Part shown: piece after piece, positions 18,246 to 26,314 of the stretch
Layout of the letters: each line of letters starts with the position of its first letter
How positions within the stretch are numbered: position 1 is the first letter of the stretch
NCBI RefSeq assembly: GCF_008271295.1
Contig: NZ_VTOY01000004.1
Span: 1 to 64,000, forward strand
Length of the DNA stretch: 64,000 bases
DNA from: Pseudoselenomonas ruminis
GTDB lineage: Bacteria > Bacillota > Negativicutes > Selenomonadales > Selenomonadaceae
Direction of reading: 5' to 3'
Notes under the pieces: generated by a model
What the model saw: only the letters and a program-made list of their open reading frames with translations
Told to the model about the DNA's origin: nothing
Databases searched by the model: none
Translations under genes and position numbers: made by a program

Positions 18246-18848
18246 TCATGCGCCCAGCGCAAGCTTTTTTCTTTTTGCAGCTATTTCTAAAAAGTACGCA
18301 TGAATGCGCAGGTCATGCGTGAGTTCCGGATGAAAGGCCATGGCCAGTTGATTGTGATACTGCACCGCCGTGATATGGCCCGCCGTTTCATTGAGCACCT
18401 GCACTTCCGTAGCAAGGCAAGCCTCGATATAAGGCGCGCGGATAAAGCGCAGAGGATAATCCCCAATCCCTGCGACAGCACCATCCGCGGCAAAACTTCC
18501 CAGCTGACGCCCATACGCATTGCGCCGTACCCGTACGGGCAGCGTTGCCAAAAGCGGCTTGTCATTGCTGACTTCTTCCGCCAGCAGGATAAGCCCCGCA
18601 CAAGTCGCCATCACGGGCAGCCCTTGGATGATTTTCTGCCGCAGTGGCTCAAACAGTCCTAAGTCATGCAAGAGCTTTCCCTGAACGGTACTTTCGCCGC
18701 CTGGAATGATTATGCCATCGAGGTCATCGGTCAAATCTTTGCGCTGACGGATTTCCCGATAATCTGCCGCCAGCTCTTTTAACATCGCCTCATGTTCGTC
18801 AAAGGCTCCCTGCAAAGCCAGTACGCCAATCGTCATTTTCTCTGCCAT
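18246..18848 (-). CDS. pdxT: Glutaminase subunit of pyridoxal 5'-phosphate synthase
   Basis: Class I glutamine amidotransferase that releases ammonia from glutamine for PdxS. Visible: GVLALQGAFDEHEAM, the oxyanion/strand motif IIPGGEST, the nucleophile in ATCAGLILLAEE, and the catalytic His-Glu pair FHPELT. About 200 residues, normal length. The start MAEKMTIG at 18848 follows GAGGTGAGACG. It directly follows pdxS with an 11-base gap. Confidence 0.95.
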   Translation of the reverse strand: MAEKMTIGVLALQGAFDEHEAMLKELAADYREIRQRKDLTDDLDGIIIPGGESTVQGKLLHDLGLFEPLRQKIIQGLPVMATCAGLILLAEEVSNDKPLLATLPVRVRRNAYGRQLGSFAADGAVAGIGDYPLRFIRAPYIEACLATEVQVLNETAGHITAVQYHNQLAMAFHPELTHDLRIHAYFLEIAAKRKKLALGA

Positions 18849-18859
18849 CGTCTCACCTC

Positions 18860-19753
18860 TCATCGGCCACGCTCTGCCATAAGCAGCTGGATTTCATCGG
18901 CATTGATGCCGACCATGGCCTCGCCAAGATTTTCCGACAACCTTGCGATGAGCTCGGCATCTTCATAATTCGTGACCGCCTGCACGATTGCCGACGCCCG
19001 CTTGGCCGGATTGCCCGACTTGAAGATGCCCGAACCAACAAATACGCCCTCAGCACCGAGCTGCATCATCAGCGCCGCATCGGCTGGCGTTGCCACACCA
19101 CCAGCGGCAAAATTGACTACTGGCAGTTTTTTATGTTCATGCACATAAGCCACCAAATCATAGGGAACCTGATATTTTTTGGCCGCCTCGAAAAGTTCAT
19201 CCTCGCGCAGCGATGCAATGGCCGCCATCTGCTGATTGATTTTTCGCATGTGGTGCACGGCCTGCACGACGTCGCCAGTTCCCGGCTCGCCCTTCGTACG
19301 AATCATCGCCGCACCCTCACTGATGCGGCGCAGAGCCTCACCAAGGTCACGCGCCCCGCAGACAAACGGCACGGCAAACTTCCGCTTGTCGATATGATAG
19401 ACATCATCGGCCGGCGACAACACCTCGCTTTCATCGATATAATCGATTTCAATGGCCTGCAGCAGCTGGGCCTCAACGATATGACCAATGCGGCACTTGG
19501 CCATGACCGGAATGCTCACAGCCTCCTGGATGCCACGAATCATCGCCGGGTCACTCATGCGGGCCACACCGCCCGCCGCGCGGATATCAGCCGGGATGCG
19601 CTCCAGCGCCATAACGGCACAAGCACCAGCCTCCTCGGCAATCTTTGCCTGCTCCGGCGTCGTGACATCCATAATTACGCCGCCCTTTAACATCTGGGCC
19701 AAATTCTTATTGAGTTCATAACGATTGCCAATACCTTCTGTTTTCTCTGCCAT
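18860..19753 (-). CDS. pdxS: Pyridoxal 5'-phosphate synthase, lyase subunit
   Basis: A TIM-barrel enzyme that makes PLP from ribose 5-phosphate, glyceraldehyde 3-phosphate and ammonia. Nearly invariant family segments are present ([67 protein letters not shown]). The start MAEKTEG at 19753 follows AAAGGAGA. Forms an operon with pdxT. Genome context to its right changes abruptly to the defence island. Confidence 0.96.
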   Translation of the reverse strand: MAEKTEGIGNRYELNKNLAQMLKGGVIMDVTTPEQAKIAEEAGACAVMALERIPADIRAAGGVARMSDPAMIRGIQEAVSIPVMAKCRIGHIVEAQLLQAIEIDYIDESEVLSPADDVYHIDKRKFAVPFVCGARDLGEALRRISEGAAMIRTKGEPGTGDVVQAVHHMRKINQQMAAIASLREDELFEAAKKYQVPYDLVAYVHEHKKLPVVNFAAGGVATPADAALMMQLGAEGVFVGSGIFKSGNPAKRASAIVQAVTNYEDAELIARLSENLGEAMVGINADEIQLLMAERGR

Positions 19754-19852
19754 TGCCAAGTCTCCTTTGCGTTATCCAGAAATGAACGGAACACCCTTAG
19801 GATAGCGCTAAACTGACTATATAAAAATAACCAGAATAAAAATATAACAAAA

Positions 19853-19885
19853 GGCCAGATTCCACTAATTACTTGGAATCTGGCC
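19853..19885 (-). terminator. Terminator upstream of pdxS
   Basis: Perfect 12-bp stem GGCCAGATTCCA / TGGAATCTGGCC followed by a T-rich stretch on the minus strand. It probably stops transcripts arriving from the island; an attenuator role for pdxST is possible but unsupported. Confidence 0.65.
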
Positions 19886-20024
19886 ATACTGACCTCTAGC
19901 CGAAAACAATAAACTTTATAATTCTTTAAAATATTGGTTAGCTGCTATAAATTACTATCAAAGATTATGCATGAACTCCGAGAAATCATCTACCGGCATA
20001 AACGAGGGGGGATGCTTCGGAAAA

Positions 20025-20320
20025 TAAAAAAGCCCAACAAAAAATGTTAGACTTTTTTGATACCACAAGCGGTAATAAGGGTCTGTCGACAGTGACACTC
20101 GAAAGCCGTATGGCACTAAGCCTCTAACCCTTGTTTTTGAAAACCTTCGCCATTTTGGGGCAAAATCCTGCTGGTCGTGATTTTTTGTTTTGAAAATGCA
20201 TTATTTTTCGTCTCCGTCCCTTGTTAATCAAGACTTCAGCGTGTCCACAAAAAAAATGAAAACCTCAACGGTAGTATGTGGGCTGCGGGGATGCCGAGGA
20301 GGTTTTCATTTTTTATCAGT
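20025..20320 (-). repeat. Spacerless CRISPR leader-repeat-terminator element A
   Basis: Read on the minus strand: a hairpin with arms GAAAACCTC / GAGGTTTTC (about 20258-20310) followed by a T-run, then about 170 bases closely similar to the leader of the array at 40276, then one repeat-like unit (20059-20090, containing AAGCGGTA) cut at the same point as the array's last repeat. An intrinsic terminator follows (20025-20058, stem AGTCTAACA / TGTTGGGCT plus T6). No spacer and no second repeat. The whole reads as a CRISPR locus with no spacers, or a small-RNA gene built from one. It sits between the island and pdxS. Confidence 0.75.
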
Positions 20321-20396
20321 AGACGTTATAAATCTTCATATGGTTCGTCTTCAAAGTATCGCACAAGATCCCTGGGAAAACTATTATAAAAGAGAC

Positions 20397-20755
20397 TTAA
20401 TCATCGCCAAATAACAAACTGCCAATTCCGCTGATAATTGCCTCTACGGCTAAAACAGAAGCAGCTGCGATGACAGCAGGGGCAGCGGCGGCTGCTTCTA
20501 GCACTGCAGCACCAGTGGCAGTGCTGGCAACCATGCTGCCAACGGCGCCGGCTCCATATCCAACTGCACCAGCTTTAACGGTATCAATGGCAATATCACC
20601 AGCAGCTTCACCAACTGTTTTGTTCCCCTTAGCAACGTCTACAATATTTCGCCCATATCCTGACAGGCATGGATTCCGTCGACGGCACGATAGATCTGAC
20701 AAGAATTCTGCTGGAAGGTAACAGCGGCAATGTTTACATGATTTTTCTTAGCCAT
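20397..20755 (-). pseudogene. Deleted paralogue of the Gly/Ala-rich SLFxDD protein
   Basis: The start at 20755 (after GGGAGG) encodes MAKKNHVNIAAVTFQQN..., matching the N-terminus of the intact protein at 38627-39613 (MAKKKHVNEAVVSIQQN). It stops after about 39 codons (QDMGEIL). A second frame then picks up the homologous C-terminal half (NIVDVAKGNKTVGEAAGDIAIDTVKAG...SLLFGDD). The middle of the gene, about 140 residues, is missing and the frames no longer join, so this is an internal deletion with a frameshift. The C-terminal half may still be made from an internal start. No copy of the shared TGCCAAA promoter is seen upstream. Confidence 0.8.
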
Positions 20756-20828
20756 AATGGATACCTCCCTTCTTCTATTCGTTTTCTGTTGTTGGTTAGA
20801 CTATATGGTATGGGGAGAATACATACGG

Positions 20829-21245
20829 TTAAACCGTAGATGATGCAAGTTTTAAATCGGAAAGTGTCTGGTTCAGGCTGTCAGCCAGATTGTCCATTTT
20901 TTGCCTGAATTCCTTAACTCTGCTTTCTACAGTATCTGCATCTTCATCATACTGAACTTTTGCAGATTGTGACTGCAAGTCAGCAATGATTTCATCGCCC
21001 TTTTTCTGTAAAGTAGCCTTTAGATTTTGAACGGATTCTTTTACCTGCGCATAGACAAATTCTCGTTCCTCTTCGGTGGTGCATTTAGCCATTGCCCACT
21101 GGGCATCATTGCGGATGTCATTTACCAGCATCTCCAAGGCCTGTTCCAGGGTTAATTTTCCTTTTTGAGCCTCATCATTGTCCGAATTCATGAAGTTTGC
21201 CAATGCCCAGCCTGCTAAGCCACCAATTACAAAATTCCAAATCAT
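20829..21245 (-). CDS. Membrane-anchored coiled-coil protein
   Basis: 138 residues. One N-terminal hydrophobic segment (IWNFVIGGLAGWALANFM) followed by a long charged amphipathic helical region (ESVQNLKATLQKKGDEIIADLQ ... EFRQKMDNLADSLNQTLSDL) that should form a coiled coil. Family not recognised. It lies 55 bases downstream of the gene at 21301-21489, with a GGGAGA-type hairpin (about 21268-21287) in between, and is probably co-transcribed with it from the shared-type promoter at 21534-21566. Confidence 0.65.
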   Translation of the reverse strand: MIWNFVIGGLAGWALANFMNSDNDEAQKGKLTLEQALEMLVNDIRNDAQWAMAKCTTEEEREFVYAQVKESVQNLKATLQKKGDEIIADLQSQSAKVQYDEDADTVESRVKEFRQKMDNLADSLNQTLSDLKLASSTV

Positions 21246-21300
21246 AGAAATTCCCCTTTTCTTGATGAGGGAGAGGTTATCTCCCTCCCTTCGTAAATAA

Positions 21301-21489
21301 TTACTTTTTCATAGCACTCTCTACAGCATTTCCTACGGCATTGCCAATAGCCACCCCTGCTACCGTGCAGATCCCTGCAACAGCTATTGCCGGAATTCCT
21401 ACAGCACCTCCCATAGCGGCAATACCGATACCTCCGATGGCACGTCCGACTGAAGCTCCAACTCCGCCACCAATTACTTTCTTCAGCAT
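21301..21489 (-). CDS. Small glycine-rich membrane protein
   Basis: About 62 residues, almost entirely small and hydrophobic residues with glycine-zipper spacing (GGGVGASVGRAIGGIGIAAMGG, then AGICTVAGVAIGNAVGNAVESAMKK). Such sequences form membrane-embedded helices; pore formation is possible but only inferred. The start MLKKVIGGG at 21489 follows GGGAGGAAAATAAT. A longer frame (to 21531) would run into the promoter. Its own copy of the island promoter lies at 21534-21566. Confidence 0.65.
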   Translation of the reverse strand: MLKKVIGGGVGASVGRAIGGIGIAAMGGAVGIPAIAVAGICTVAGVAIGNAVGNAVESAMKK

Positions 21490-21533
21490 ATTATTTTCCT
21501 CCCTTACTAAAAGTTCAGTTATCCCTTTCACTT

Positions 21534-21566
21534 TATATAACCGCTCCTGGAATCAGTTTTTGGCAT
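21534..21566 (-). promoter_or_regulatory. Island promoter 1 (TGCCAAA / TTATAT)
   Basis: Minus strand ATGCCAAAA (around 21558-21566), 18 bases, TTATATAAAG (21531-21540). Drives the genes at 21301-21489 and 20829-21245. One of eight similar copies in the island. Confidence 0.65.
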
Positions 21567-21574
21567 TTTTGCGC

Positions 21575-22423
21575 TTAACTTTCGAAGAAGCTGGTTATTG
21601 CACTGCCCACCAGGAATGCAGCACCAATACTTGCAACGACAGGGGCTGCGCCTATTAAGAGTGCTCCTCCTGTGGTTCCGACTATAGCACCGCCTATACT
21701 GGTGGAGGCAATAGCGGTAACCGCTGTGCCTGTAGCCCCGGCAGCCAAACTTCCAGCTACGGCAGAACCAGCACCAGCAATGCCGCCTTTTGCCGTAGCT
21801 CCAGCAACGTCAATGACAGCATCGTCCCATTCTTTGTCTCCATTAACTACGTCGTAGATGGAGGTGGCGGCTTCAATACCACCACTTATGGCAGCTCCAG
21901 CAAAACCACCGGCTTTGGCAGCATTGCCCAAGGTTGCCAGCGTAGGCATTTGACCTAATCCTTTGCTGGCTATCCGACTGGTGGTTTTGCTGGATATCCC
22001 AGTGGATTGGACGCGCTGATTTGTTTTGCCGGCAGCATCGAGAACACGGTTGACTTCCCGAGTGGTCTCTTCTGTGCCGTATACTGTTGTTTTGTTGTAC
22101 TTGCCCTTGATGATCTGATTGGCGGTTTTCCGTACGCCGTTGTTACTGATGGTGTCTTTCAACTGACCGTGCATTGCGATACGGCCACTACTGTTTTTGA
22201 CGATAATATCTTTCATGGGGGCAGTAGTGGATTTCGTAAGTTGGGCGGTATTTCCATTGAAGGTATTGGCGAGATTGTACTTGTCGCAGAACATGATTTC
22301 ATGGACATGACCTTTCAATTGCGGACAATGGCCTGCCCGATCAACAGCCCTGGCGATTACACTGGCCTCATAAACCTCATTGCCAATGCCGCCAGCCATA
22401 CGAGATGCTTTTTTCGTATTCAT
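21575..22423 (-). CDS. Gly/Ala-rich membrane protein with an N-terminal domain
   Basis: 282 residues, family not recognised. Residues 1-130 form a soluble domain (CPQLKGHVHEIMFCDKYNLAN, MHGQLKDTISNNGVRKTANQIIKGKY). The C-terminal half is glycine/alanine-rich and hydrophobic (AGGFAGAAISGGIEAATS ... IGAAPVVASIGAAFLVGSAITSFFES), like the proteins at 38627-39613 and 27972-28134. It resembles a carrier domain plus a membrane-inserting tail, so a toxin or abortive-infection effector is conceivable. The start follows AAAGGAGAATTTACC. It has its own copy of the shared promoter at 22463-22497. Confidence 0.7.
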   Translation of the reverse strand: MNTKKASRMAGGIGNEVYEASVIARAVDRAGHCPQLKGHVHEIMFCDKYNLANTFNGNTAQLTKSTTAPMKDIIVKNSSGRIAMHGQLKDTISNNGVRKTANQIIKGKYNKTTVYGTEETTREVNRVLDAAGKTNQRVQSTGISSKTTSRIASKGLGQMPTLATLGNAAKAGGFAGAAISGGIEAATSIYDVVNGDKEWDDAVIDVAGATAKGGIAGAGSAVAGSLAAGATGTAVTAIASTSIGGAIVGTTGGALLIGAAPVVASIGAAFLVGSAITSFFES

Positions 22424-22462
22424 GGTAAATTCTCCTTTTGTACATCGAAATGATTCTTCTAC

Positions 22463-22497
22463 TTATATAAACTGCTCTTGGATAACAAATTTGGCAG
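22463..22497 (-). promoter_or_regulatory. Island promoter 2
   Basis: Minus strand TGCCAAA, 19 bases, TTATATAAG, upstream of the gene at 21575-22423. The spacer part AAGAGCAG also resembles that of promoters 1 and 3. Confidence 0.65.
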
Positions 22498-22534
22498 TTT
22501 GTCCTGTAAAACTCGGATTTCAAGAGCAATTTTT

Positions 22535-23266
22535 TTAGAATTTTACCCAGATTGAAACATAAATTCTGTCAGCCAGAGTGTTATCGATGTTGGCCCCCCA
22601 GATGATACAGCTGCTATTGGTGCCGAGCTCTTCGTTTACGAATTCGCAGATTTCCTGAATTTCAAACATGCTGAGGTTATCTTCGCTGCCTGTAATATTC
22701 AGGATGATATATTTAGCGGCAGGAATGGGGGGGTTCATCATCCGCAGCTGTTTCAATGCCATTCTGGCAGCGGCGCATTTGTCAATCTGAGATTCACGCT
22801 CGCCGTAGCTAAAAGCAAAGCGGCCTTCCTCTGTGAACAGGAACCGGATGTCTTCAAGGTCAATATTTACAAGTCCCGGCTCCGAAATAAAGGATTGAAT
22901 AGACTTGATGCTTTCTGCAATGTAGGCATATAATTCAGCTTCGTCTATGAAATACTGTGGATTTATCTGCATGAAGGAAGATGCTGATTCTGTCAGTTGA
23001 GCCGTTATGAGCATGGGCAGAAGCAATACCTTTTGCTCTTTGGCAGATTGGATTCCCTGCTGAAATTTTTCCCAGGCGTGTTCTTCCGTGGCATCGGCGA
23101 CTAAAAAGCCAACCGTAGTGTCTGCCCAAGAGACAGGCAGAGTGGGATCTTCGGTTAGCAGACAAATCCCGCTACAGTTCAGGTATTGCTCCAGCAAAGC
23201 ATGAGTTTTGCCGATACCGGCAATCTTCAAGGAAGCAGCAAGGATGGTTTCATCGAATGTAAACAT
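22535..23266 (-). CDS. FtsZ-like protein lacking the GTP-binding signature
   Basis: 243 residues. The second half is a clear FtsZ C-terminal domain: a T7-loop-like segment EPGLVNIDLEDIRFLF (FtsZ has PGLINLDFADV), then YIILNITGSEDNLSMFEIQEI (FtsZ: GVLMNITGGTNLSLYEV), then IIWGANIDNTLADRIYVSIWVKF (FtsZ: IFGSVINENLKDEIVVTVIATGF). The preceding helix (AYIAESIKSIQSFIS) fits the FtsZ core helix. The N-terminal 110 residues are short and contain no GGGTGTG tubulin signature; only a weak IAGIGKTHALLEQ could be a relic of the first nucleotide loop. FtsZ GTPase needs a T7 loop from one subunit and a nucleotide pocket from the next, so this protein could dock on FtsZ but not bind GTP normally. It has its own copy of the island promoter. 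The function is inference; the domain call is strong. Confidence 0.75.
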   Translation of the reverse strand: MFTFDETILAASLKIAGIGKTHALLEQYLNCSGICLLTEDPTLPVSWADTTVGFLVADATEEHAWEKFQQGIQSAKEQKVLLLPMLITAQLTESASSFMQINPQYFIDEAELYAYIAESIKSIQSFISEPGLVNIDLEDIRFLFTEEGRFAFSYGERESQIDKCAAARMALKQLRMMNPPIPAAKYIILNITGSEDNLSMFEIQEICEFVNEELGTNSSCIIWGANIDNTLADRIYVSIWVKF

Positions 23267-23315
23267 GATTATCAATCCTCCGGTCAAAGTAATGATATGA
23301 ATGATTCTCTCACTC

Positions 23316-23348
23316 TATATAACTGCTCCTGATAACAGATTTTGGCAT
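23316..23348 (-). promoter_or_regulatory. Island promoter 3
   Basis: Minus strand ATGCCAAA, 18 bases, TTATATAGAGTGA, upstream of the FtsZ-like gene and immediately downstream of the terminator of element B. Confidence 0.65.
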
Positions 23349-23354
23349 TAAGGG

Positions 23355-23665
23355 CAAAAAAATACAGGTCATATTGACCTGTTGGTAAAAAATATTTGCT
23401 TTTTGATACCGCAAGCGGTAAGAAGGTACTGTCGACAGTTACGCTCGGAAGCCGCATGGCTCTAAGCGTCTAAACCCTGTTTTTGAAAACCTTCGCCATT
23501 TTGAGGCAAAATCCTGCTTGTCGCGAAATTTTTTGTTTTGAAAATGCATCATTTTTCGTCTCCAGCCCTTGTAAATCAAGGCTTCAGCGTGTCCACGGAA
23601 AAAACTGAAAACCTCAACGGTGGAATGCGGTCTGCGGGGGTGTGGCAGAGGTTTTCAGTTTTTTG
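23355..23665 (-). repeat. Spacerless CRISPR leader-repeat-terminator element B
   Basis: Same architecture as the element at 20025-20320: hairpin GAAAACCTC / GAGGTTTTC (about 23606-23657), leader-like stretch, one truncated repeat (23405-23436, GATACCGCAAGCGGTA...), then a terminator (23364-23382, stem ACAGGTC/GACCTGT, T7). It is the best-preserved solo copy relative to the leader at 40045-40275. It separates the FtsZ-like gene from the viperin operon and fills the otherwise empty stretch 23349-23734. Confidence 0.78.
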
Positions 23666-23734
23666 GGATACGTATTCTGATATTGATTATTTATTCCTCA
23701 CAGTATAGCATAAGCGTAATCCGATGTCATCTTC

Positions 23735-24097
23735 CTAATACTCACGAAACTGTACAAATTGAAAATAGGAGACCTTGCGGGATATGCCTCCCTGCTGCTC
23801 TTCGTGGGCAATACGCTCACTGCATGCCGCCAGGACTGGGATTCCCTTTTCTTTGAGTAATTTTACCAGCCCATAGGTATAGGTAAATTCTCCCTGACAG
23901 AGTACAGCAGATGGGTGCATTGCTAAAATCTGGGCAAATGATTTTTGGGTAAGTTCAGCGATTTGCTTTTTGGTATAGTTAACAGACAGTTCCGGGAACG
24001 CAAAATCCATGATAGGTCCGTAAGCGAGTGCAGCTTGCTTCTGTTCCGGCGACCAGCTGGCCGCCGGATGGTTGGTGTGGTTGATAAAAACGGCCAT
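23735..24097 (-). CDS. Small Rossmann-like protein, possible CRISPR accessory or ring nuclease
   Basis: 120 residues with the look of a compact alpha/beta protein: a first strand VFINHTNHP, a central AVLCQGEFTYTYGLVKLLKEKG and a last strand IPVLAACSER, ending FQFVQFREY. It resembles small proteins found near type III CRISPR loci, some of which are ring nucleases that degrade cyclic oligoadenylate. I cannot assign it to a named Csx family with certainty. It lies 24 bases after the viperin gene, probably in the same transcript, at the place where many viperins have a nucleotide kinase, which this is not. Confidence 0.6.
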   Translation of the reverse strand: MAVFINHTNHPAASWSPEQKQAALAYGPIMDFAFPELSVNYTKKQIAELTQKSFAQILAMHPSAVLCQGEFTYTYGLVKLLKEKGIPVLAACSERIAHEEQQGGISRKVSYFQFVQFREY

Positions 24098-24121
24098 GAT
24101 AATTTCCTCCTGTGTAGATTT

Positions 24122-24946
24122 TTAGCTGGCATAACGGCTGGCGTAGGTGGCTTCATCGAAGGAGTAGCGGGCAAAGACGGTACGGAAATCTTCAGCAAGC
24201 AGGTTGCCTACCACCTTATAATCTTCCGTTTCGTCATCGAGCAGCCGTCCCTGATTATCCACCATGATGTAAGAACGAGTCATATCATTTTCGGGAACGA
24301 CGTCGCGGGAAACTTCGGCATGGCGAGCTACGAAACTGTCGAATTCAGCCTGATTGGTCAGCAGAGATGCATTATTGAAATTGTCGTGGATAAAGAGTTT
24401 CATGCGGAGCATTTTCCAGCGGTCAATGCTCAGTTCTTTGCCAATGGTGGTCAGGTCTTCGTCAGCGTTAAGGTTTGTAATGACGGTATTCAGCTTGATG
24501 CGGATGGAAGGATTGATGGAACGGGCAAGGGCGATAAGTTTGGACAGTTTTTCGTAGGTCAGTACTTCCTGGGATTTGTTGCAGGCACCTAGAGCTACGA
24601 GAGTCTCAGGATTGATGCTGTCAACAGAAATCCCCAGAGTTTCAAATTTAGCAAAGAGTTCAGGCGGCATAAGCGCCGGGTTCAGCATCAGGGAACCGTT
24701 GGTGATAATGGAAAGCTTGAACCCCTGCTCATAGGCGTAGTTGACGATTGCAGGGAAATCTTTGTGCAGGACAGGCTCGCCACCGGCGAAGTTGATGGCA
24801 TCCACGATGCCGCTGTTCTTAAGATTATCGATGATATGTTTCCACTGATCCAGCGGCAAGTCATTATCGTGGTCGAAACGGGCGAAGCAGTATTTGCAGG
24901 CGTAGTTGCATTTCTGGGTGATGTGGAGATTCACTTTGTAAGTCAT
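24122..24946 (-). CDS. Prokaryotic viperin (antiviral radical SAM enzyme)
   Basis: Viperins convert CTP, GTP or UTP into 3'-deoxy-3',4'-didehydro nucleotides that stop viral RNA synthesis. Visible: VNLHITQKCNYACKYCFARF with the CxxxCxxC iron-sulfur motif, INFAGGEPVL (SAM site), IITNGSLM, GISVDS, IKLNTVITNLN and a C-terminal RSYIMVDNQGRLL segment, all in viperin order. 274 residues is within the usual range. The start follows AAAGGGGTAAATATC. A copy of the island promoter lies 38 bases upstream. Context (type III CRISPR, CARF proteins) supports an antiviral role. Which nucleotide is modified cannot be read from sequence. Confidence 0.82.
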   Translation of the reverse strand: MTYKVNLHITQKCNYACKYCFARFDHDNDLPLDQWKHIIDNLKNSGIVDAINFAGGEPVLHKDFPAIVNYAYEQGFKLSIITNGSLMLNPALMPPELFAKFETLGISVDSINPETLVALGACNKSQEVLTYEKLSKLIALARSINPSIRIKLNTVITNLNADEDLTTIGKELSIDRWKMLRMKLFIHDNFNNASLLTNQAEFDSFVARHAEVSRDVVPENDMTRSYIMVDNQGRLLDDETEDYKVVGNLLAEDFRTVFARYSFDEATYASRYAS

Positions 24947-24983
24947 GATATTTACCCCTTTCCAACAGTTGATTATCTTTCTA

Positions 24984-25018
24984 CTGTAATTAACAGCATT
25001 GGCTGTGGGAATTTGGCA
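24984..25018 (-). promoter_or_regulatory. Island promoter 4 (viperin)
   Basis: Minus strand TTGCCAAA, 19 bases, TAATTACAG, directly upstream of the viperin gene. The -10 is the most divergent of the set. Confidence 0.55.
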
Positions 25019-25045
25019 ATATCATGATTCTTTTTGAAAAAAAAA

Positions 25046-25855
25046 TTACCGGATTATGCGGACCTGTCCCATTCCATGGGCAGTCCAGCGGCCAATACCG
25101 GCTAATTCGGCATAGGCGGCCAGCAACAGCAGGATGCTTTGGTACTCATCATCGACATGATTCAGACCATAGGTAAACTGACCGACAAATCCCCTGGCGC
25201 TGCGTTTGGGTGCGAAGTTCAACTTGCAGCTTCTCCCCTGCCATTCCAAGGGAACGATGGCTTTTGCCTCTTCACGGATCAGTTTAGCTGGCAAGTCGCC
25301 GGGCATATCGAGGGCAACCCATTTGTCTGCTAGTGAGCCAAAGACATATTCAGGCAAAGGCCAGGGAAAATCGTCGTTACCAGCTCTGAAGGTGGTAGCA
25401 GAATGAAATTTAAGGGATATGACAGATGGTGGTACACAGGAAAAACACTCTGCCAGCAGGTCTGTTGGTTCAATCAGCCCGGAATAAGCAGAGATTTCGG
25501 GATTGATGATTATACGGACAATTTCCAGCTGCAAATTTCCCAGATTCATAATATGACCAGGCTGCAGATTGAGAAATGCCTGTAATACATGATCCTGCAG
25601 GGCTGTCACGCGCCAACGCAACATGGTGCCCTCTTTGATATACAAACGATTATTGTTCGCCCGCAATGACTGTGGATATTCCAGCATAGCAGAGGTAAAA
25701 GGTTTGATGGACATTTCTTTATGGACATGGTCGGCTAAGGCTGGCGAGAAATCTTCCATAATCTTGAAGCATAAACCATGCAACTGTTGTCCGTGATGCA
25801 GCGGCAGGCTGTCACTATTTACTGCTTTTAATTCAAATACGATAGCACCAATCAT
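25046..25855 (-). CDS. cas6: Cas6 crRNA-processing endoribonuclease
   Basis: 269 residues of the Cas6 family, which cuts pre-crRNA within repeats. It has a ferredoxin-like N-terminal half (LHHGQQLHGLCFKIM, with histidines near residues 20-22) and the Cas6 glycine-rich C-terminal loop (AGIGRWTAHGMGQVRI). The start MIGAIVFEL at 25855 follows AGGAGGAAAAA. It likely processes the array at 40276-40744. It lies apart from the cas10 operon, after small genes of unknown function. Confidence 0.85.
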   Translation of the reverse strand: MIGAIVFELKAVNSDSLPLHHGQQLHGLCFKIMEDFSPALADHVHKEMSIKPFTSAMLEYPQSLRANNNRLYIKEGTMLRWRVTALQDHVLQAFLNLQPGHIMNLGNLQLEIVRIIINPEISAYSGLIEPTDLLAECFSCVPPSVISLKFHSATTFRAGNDDFPWPLPEYVFGSLADKWVALDMPGDLPAKLIREEAKAIVPLEWQGRSCKLNFAPKRSARGFVGQFTYGLNHVDDEYQSILLLLAAYAELAGIGRWTAHGMGQVRIIR

Positions 25856-25920
25856 TTTTTCCTCCTGGTTCATATGCTGTGAAAAATGCGCCGGTTGTAT
25901 GGCCGGCGCATTATATGACA

Positions 25921-26187
25921 TTAAGCTATTTTGGCATTAGCATCGATATACTCCTTCAACGCATATTTCATGTAAATGGGAAACTTTGTTATGGTCTTGT
26001 CCAGCTTTGGATTGCGATTCCAGTTTTTGAAGCTCAACACTTCTGTGATGGCTCGTCCCCAACAGAAGAAATCAAATACGCCTTTGGAGAATTTTTGTGA
26101 AAATAGATACATAGTCCCGAATTTAAGACTGGTCCAGTAAAAATGGATCATATCCGAGATATTTTTAATGATGATTTTTCCTTCCAT
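25921..26187 (-). CDS. Hypothetical 88-residue protein
   Basis: Not recognised. Rich in aromatic residues (MIHFYWTSLKFGTMYLFSQKFSKGVFDFFCWG), so it may sit at a membrane. The start MEGKIII at 26187 has AAAGGA upstream. It carries its own copy of the island promoter (26231-26266) and is followed by cas6 after 66 bases, perhaps in one transcript. Confidence 0.6.
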   Translation of the reverse strand: MEGKIIIKNISDMIHFYWTSLKFGTMYLFSQKFSKGVFDFFCWGRAITEVLSFKNWNRNPKLDKTITKFPIYMKYALKEYIDANAKIA

Positions 26188-26230
26188 GTTTATCCGTCCT
26201 TTCAAGGTTCATAATGATTGGTCCTTTATA

Positions 26231-26266
26231 CTATATATAGCTTGTCATAGCCTATTGTTTTGGCAT
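26231..26266 (-). promoter_or_regulatory. Island promoter 5
   Basis: Minus strand ATGCCAAAA, 19 bases, TATATATAG, upstream of the gene at 25921-26187 and probably of cas6. Confidence 0.6.
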
Positions 26267-26314
26267 TATTGGTAAGTTATTTTTGTAGTAACTGAAAGAA
26301 CGGGCAGAATCCCC

